Source of the DNA: Marivivens donghaensis | Lineage (GTDB): Bacteria; Pseudomonadota; Alphaproteobacteria; Rhodobacterales; Rhodobacteraceae | Length of the DNA: 64,000 bases | Direction of reading: 5' to 3' | Assembly: GCF_023541015.1 (NCBI RefSeq) | Contig: NZ_JALNPR010000004.1 | Coordinates: forward strand, 62,001-126,000 | Shown here: in pieces, positions 63,371 through 64,000 of the stretch | Layout: each line of letters starts with the position of its first letter | Position numbering within the stretch: the first letter of the stretch is position 1 | Translations under genes and position numbers: made by a program | The notes under the pieces: generated by a model | What the model saw: the letters and a program-made list of their open reading frames with translations, nothing else | What the model was told of the DNA's origin: nothing | Databases searched by the model: none

Positions 63371-64000
63371 TCAGCCCTTTTTGCGGATCATACCTCGGGC
63401 AGGGTCGTATCCCCAGATAGCCAGTGCGAGAAATGCACCGGTCGCAAGGAGGCTCCATCCAAGAGCGGGCAAATTGAATTGCGCATAGAGAGCAAATCGG
63501 ACCAATTCGACGGCTTGGGTAAAGGGATTCACAGCGCAAATGTCGTGCAACAATCGGCCCGCCTCGGCCATTTTCCAGAGTGGGTAGAGCGCCGAGGACA
63601 GAAAGAACATCGGGAAGATTACGAAGTTCATCACACCTGCAAAGTTCTCTAGCTGCTTCACGAACGATGAGAGCGCGAGGCCTAAGGCTCCTAGCATCAA
63701 CCCGCCTACCAGCAGGGCGGGGAATGCGGTGACGTAGCCAATCGTGGGCATCCGAATGCCGTAAATCCTCGCAATTAGTAGGAAGGTGTAGCACTGCAGG
63801 ATGCTGATGATCGCACCTGCGACCAGCTTGCAGAATAGCAACCACCAACGGGGCAGAGGGGCCGTCAAAAGCACCTTCATCGATCCCATTTCACGATCGT
63901 AGACCAGCGATAGTGACGACTGCATCCCGTTGAACAGCAGGATCATGCCGCACAGTCCGGGGATGATGTAAATCTCGTAGGTGATGTAGGTCAGGTAAGG
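63371..64000 (-). CDS. ABC-2 type permease (PedC-like), partial at window edge
   Basis: The C-terminal 209 residues of an integral membrane exporter permease; the start lies beyond the window. The frame is open to the last base (PYLTYITYEIYIIPGLCGM begins the visible part). About five hydrophobic segments are seen, with the ABC-2 motif SLSLVYDREMGSMKVLLTAPL at the cytoplasmic loop. Homologous permeases accompany PQQ alcohol dehydrogenase genes in Pseudomonas (ped genes) and methylotrophs. Its ATPase should lie just to the right. The ligand is unknown. Confidence 0.85.
   Translation of the reverse strand, partial: PYLTYITYEIYIIPGLCGMILLFNGMQSSLSLVYDREMGSMKVLLTAPLPRWWLLFCKLVAGAIISILQCYTFLLIARIYGIRMPTIGYVTAFPALLVGGLMLGALGLALSSFVKQLENFAGVMNFVIFPMFFLSSALYPLWKMAEAGRLLHDICAVNPFTQAVELVRFALYAQFNLPALGWSLLATGAFLALAIWGYDPARGMIRKKG

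Overview
The window reads as chromosomal DNA of a marine-type alphaproteobacterium, most likely Rhodobacterales (Roseobacter group). The evidence is gene content and order: hemH/methyltransferase/comF, rimP-nusA-ylxR-infB, argJ-mutT divergent from secA, rnd-kdsD-lptC-lptA-lptB-hpf-ptsN, and gltD-(secreted protein)-gltB. This is inferred from protein content, because no rRNA gene is present. I see no insertion sequence, prophage, CRISPR array or integrase. One tRNA gene is present, tRNA-Leu(CAG).

Layout. 1-5.1 kb: ferrochelatase (cut by the window edge), a BioC-like methyltransferase, comF, grxC, a nitrilase-family hydrolase, a MarR regulator, ubiG and a proline iminopeptidase. 5.1-12.3 kb: an orphan oligopeptide-type binding protein, then the translation/transcription operon rimP-nusA-ylxR-infB between two strong hairpin terminators. 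12.3-17.9 kb: a 44-aa small gene, mutT, argJ and a parvulin isomerase, divergent from secA. 18-25.4 kb: two exported proteins of unclear role, radC, the dnaK-dnaJ heat-shock pair and alkB. 25.4-36.6 kb: a surface-polysaccharide region with an ABC-2 export permease, cysQ, kdsB, galU, galE, four glycosyltransferases and a two-domain sulfotransferase. 36.6-41.3 kb: ptsN, hpf, the Lpt genes, kdsD and rnd. 41.4-50.5 kb: tRNA-Leu, a complex-I-associated reductase-like protein, uppP and glutamate synthase. 50.5-54.9 kb: a leader with two competing hairpins before a 68-aa protein and a 326-aa protein of unknown function, then mtgA, a GST, queG and a 62-aa small gene.

54.9-64 kb is the most distinctive region. 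It encodes a PQQ-dependent alcohol dehydrogenase carrying the Asp-x-Asp signature of lanthanide-dependent enzymes, a NarL-type response regulator, a FIST-domain sensor and a soluble hybrid histidine kinase, all on the minus strand. Divergent from the dehydrogenase are a NitT/TauT-type binding protein and an ABC ATPase with no permease beside them. A Sel1-repeat protein and an ABC-2 permease (cut by the window edge) follow. A 10-bp element, TATGGTCGTA, occurs three times in the dehydrogenase/binding-protein intergenic region (one copy has a mismatch) and once before the Sel1 gene. It is the best candidate binding site for the local response regulator and ties these genes into one regulon.

The least described unit is the 68-aa/326-aa pair at 50.6-51.9 kb. 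The C-terminus of its larger protein shares a Cys-x-Cys-Ile-Leu ... Gly-Glu ... Asn-Gln-Thr pattern with the FIST protein at 57.1-58.3 kb, which suggests a second, diverged FIST-like sensor behind an attenuator-like leader.
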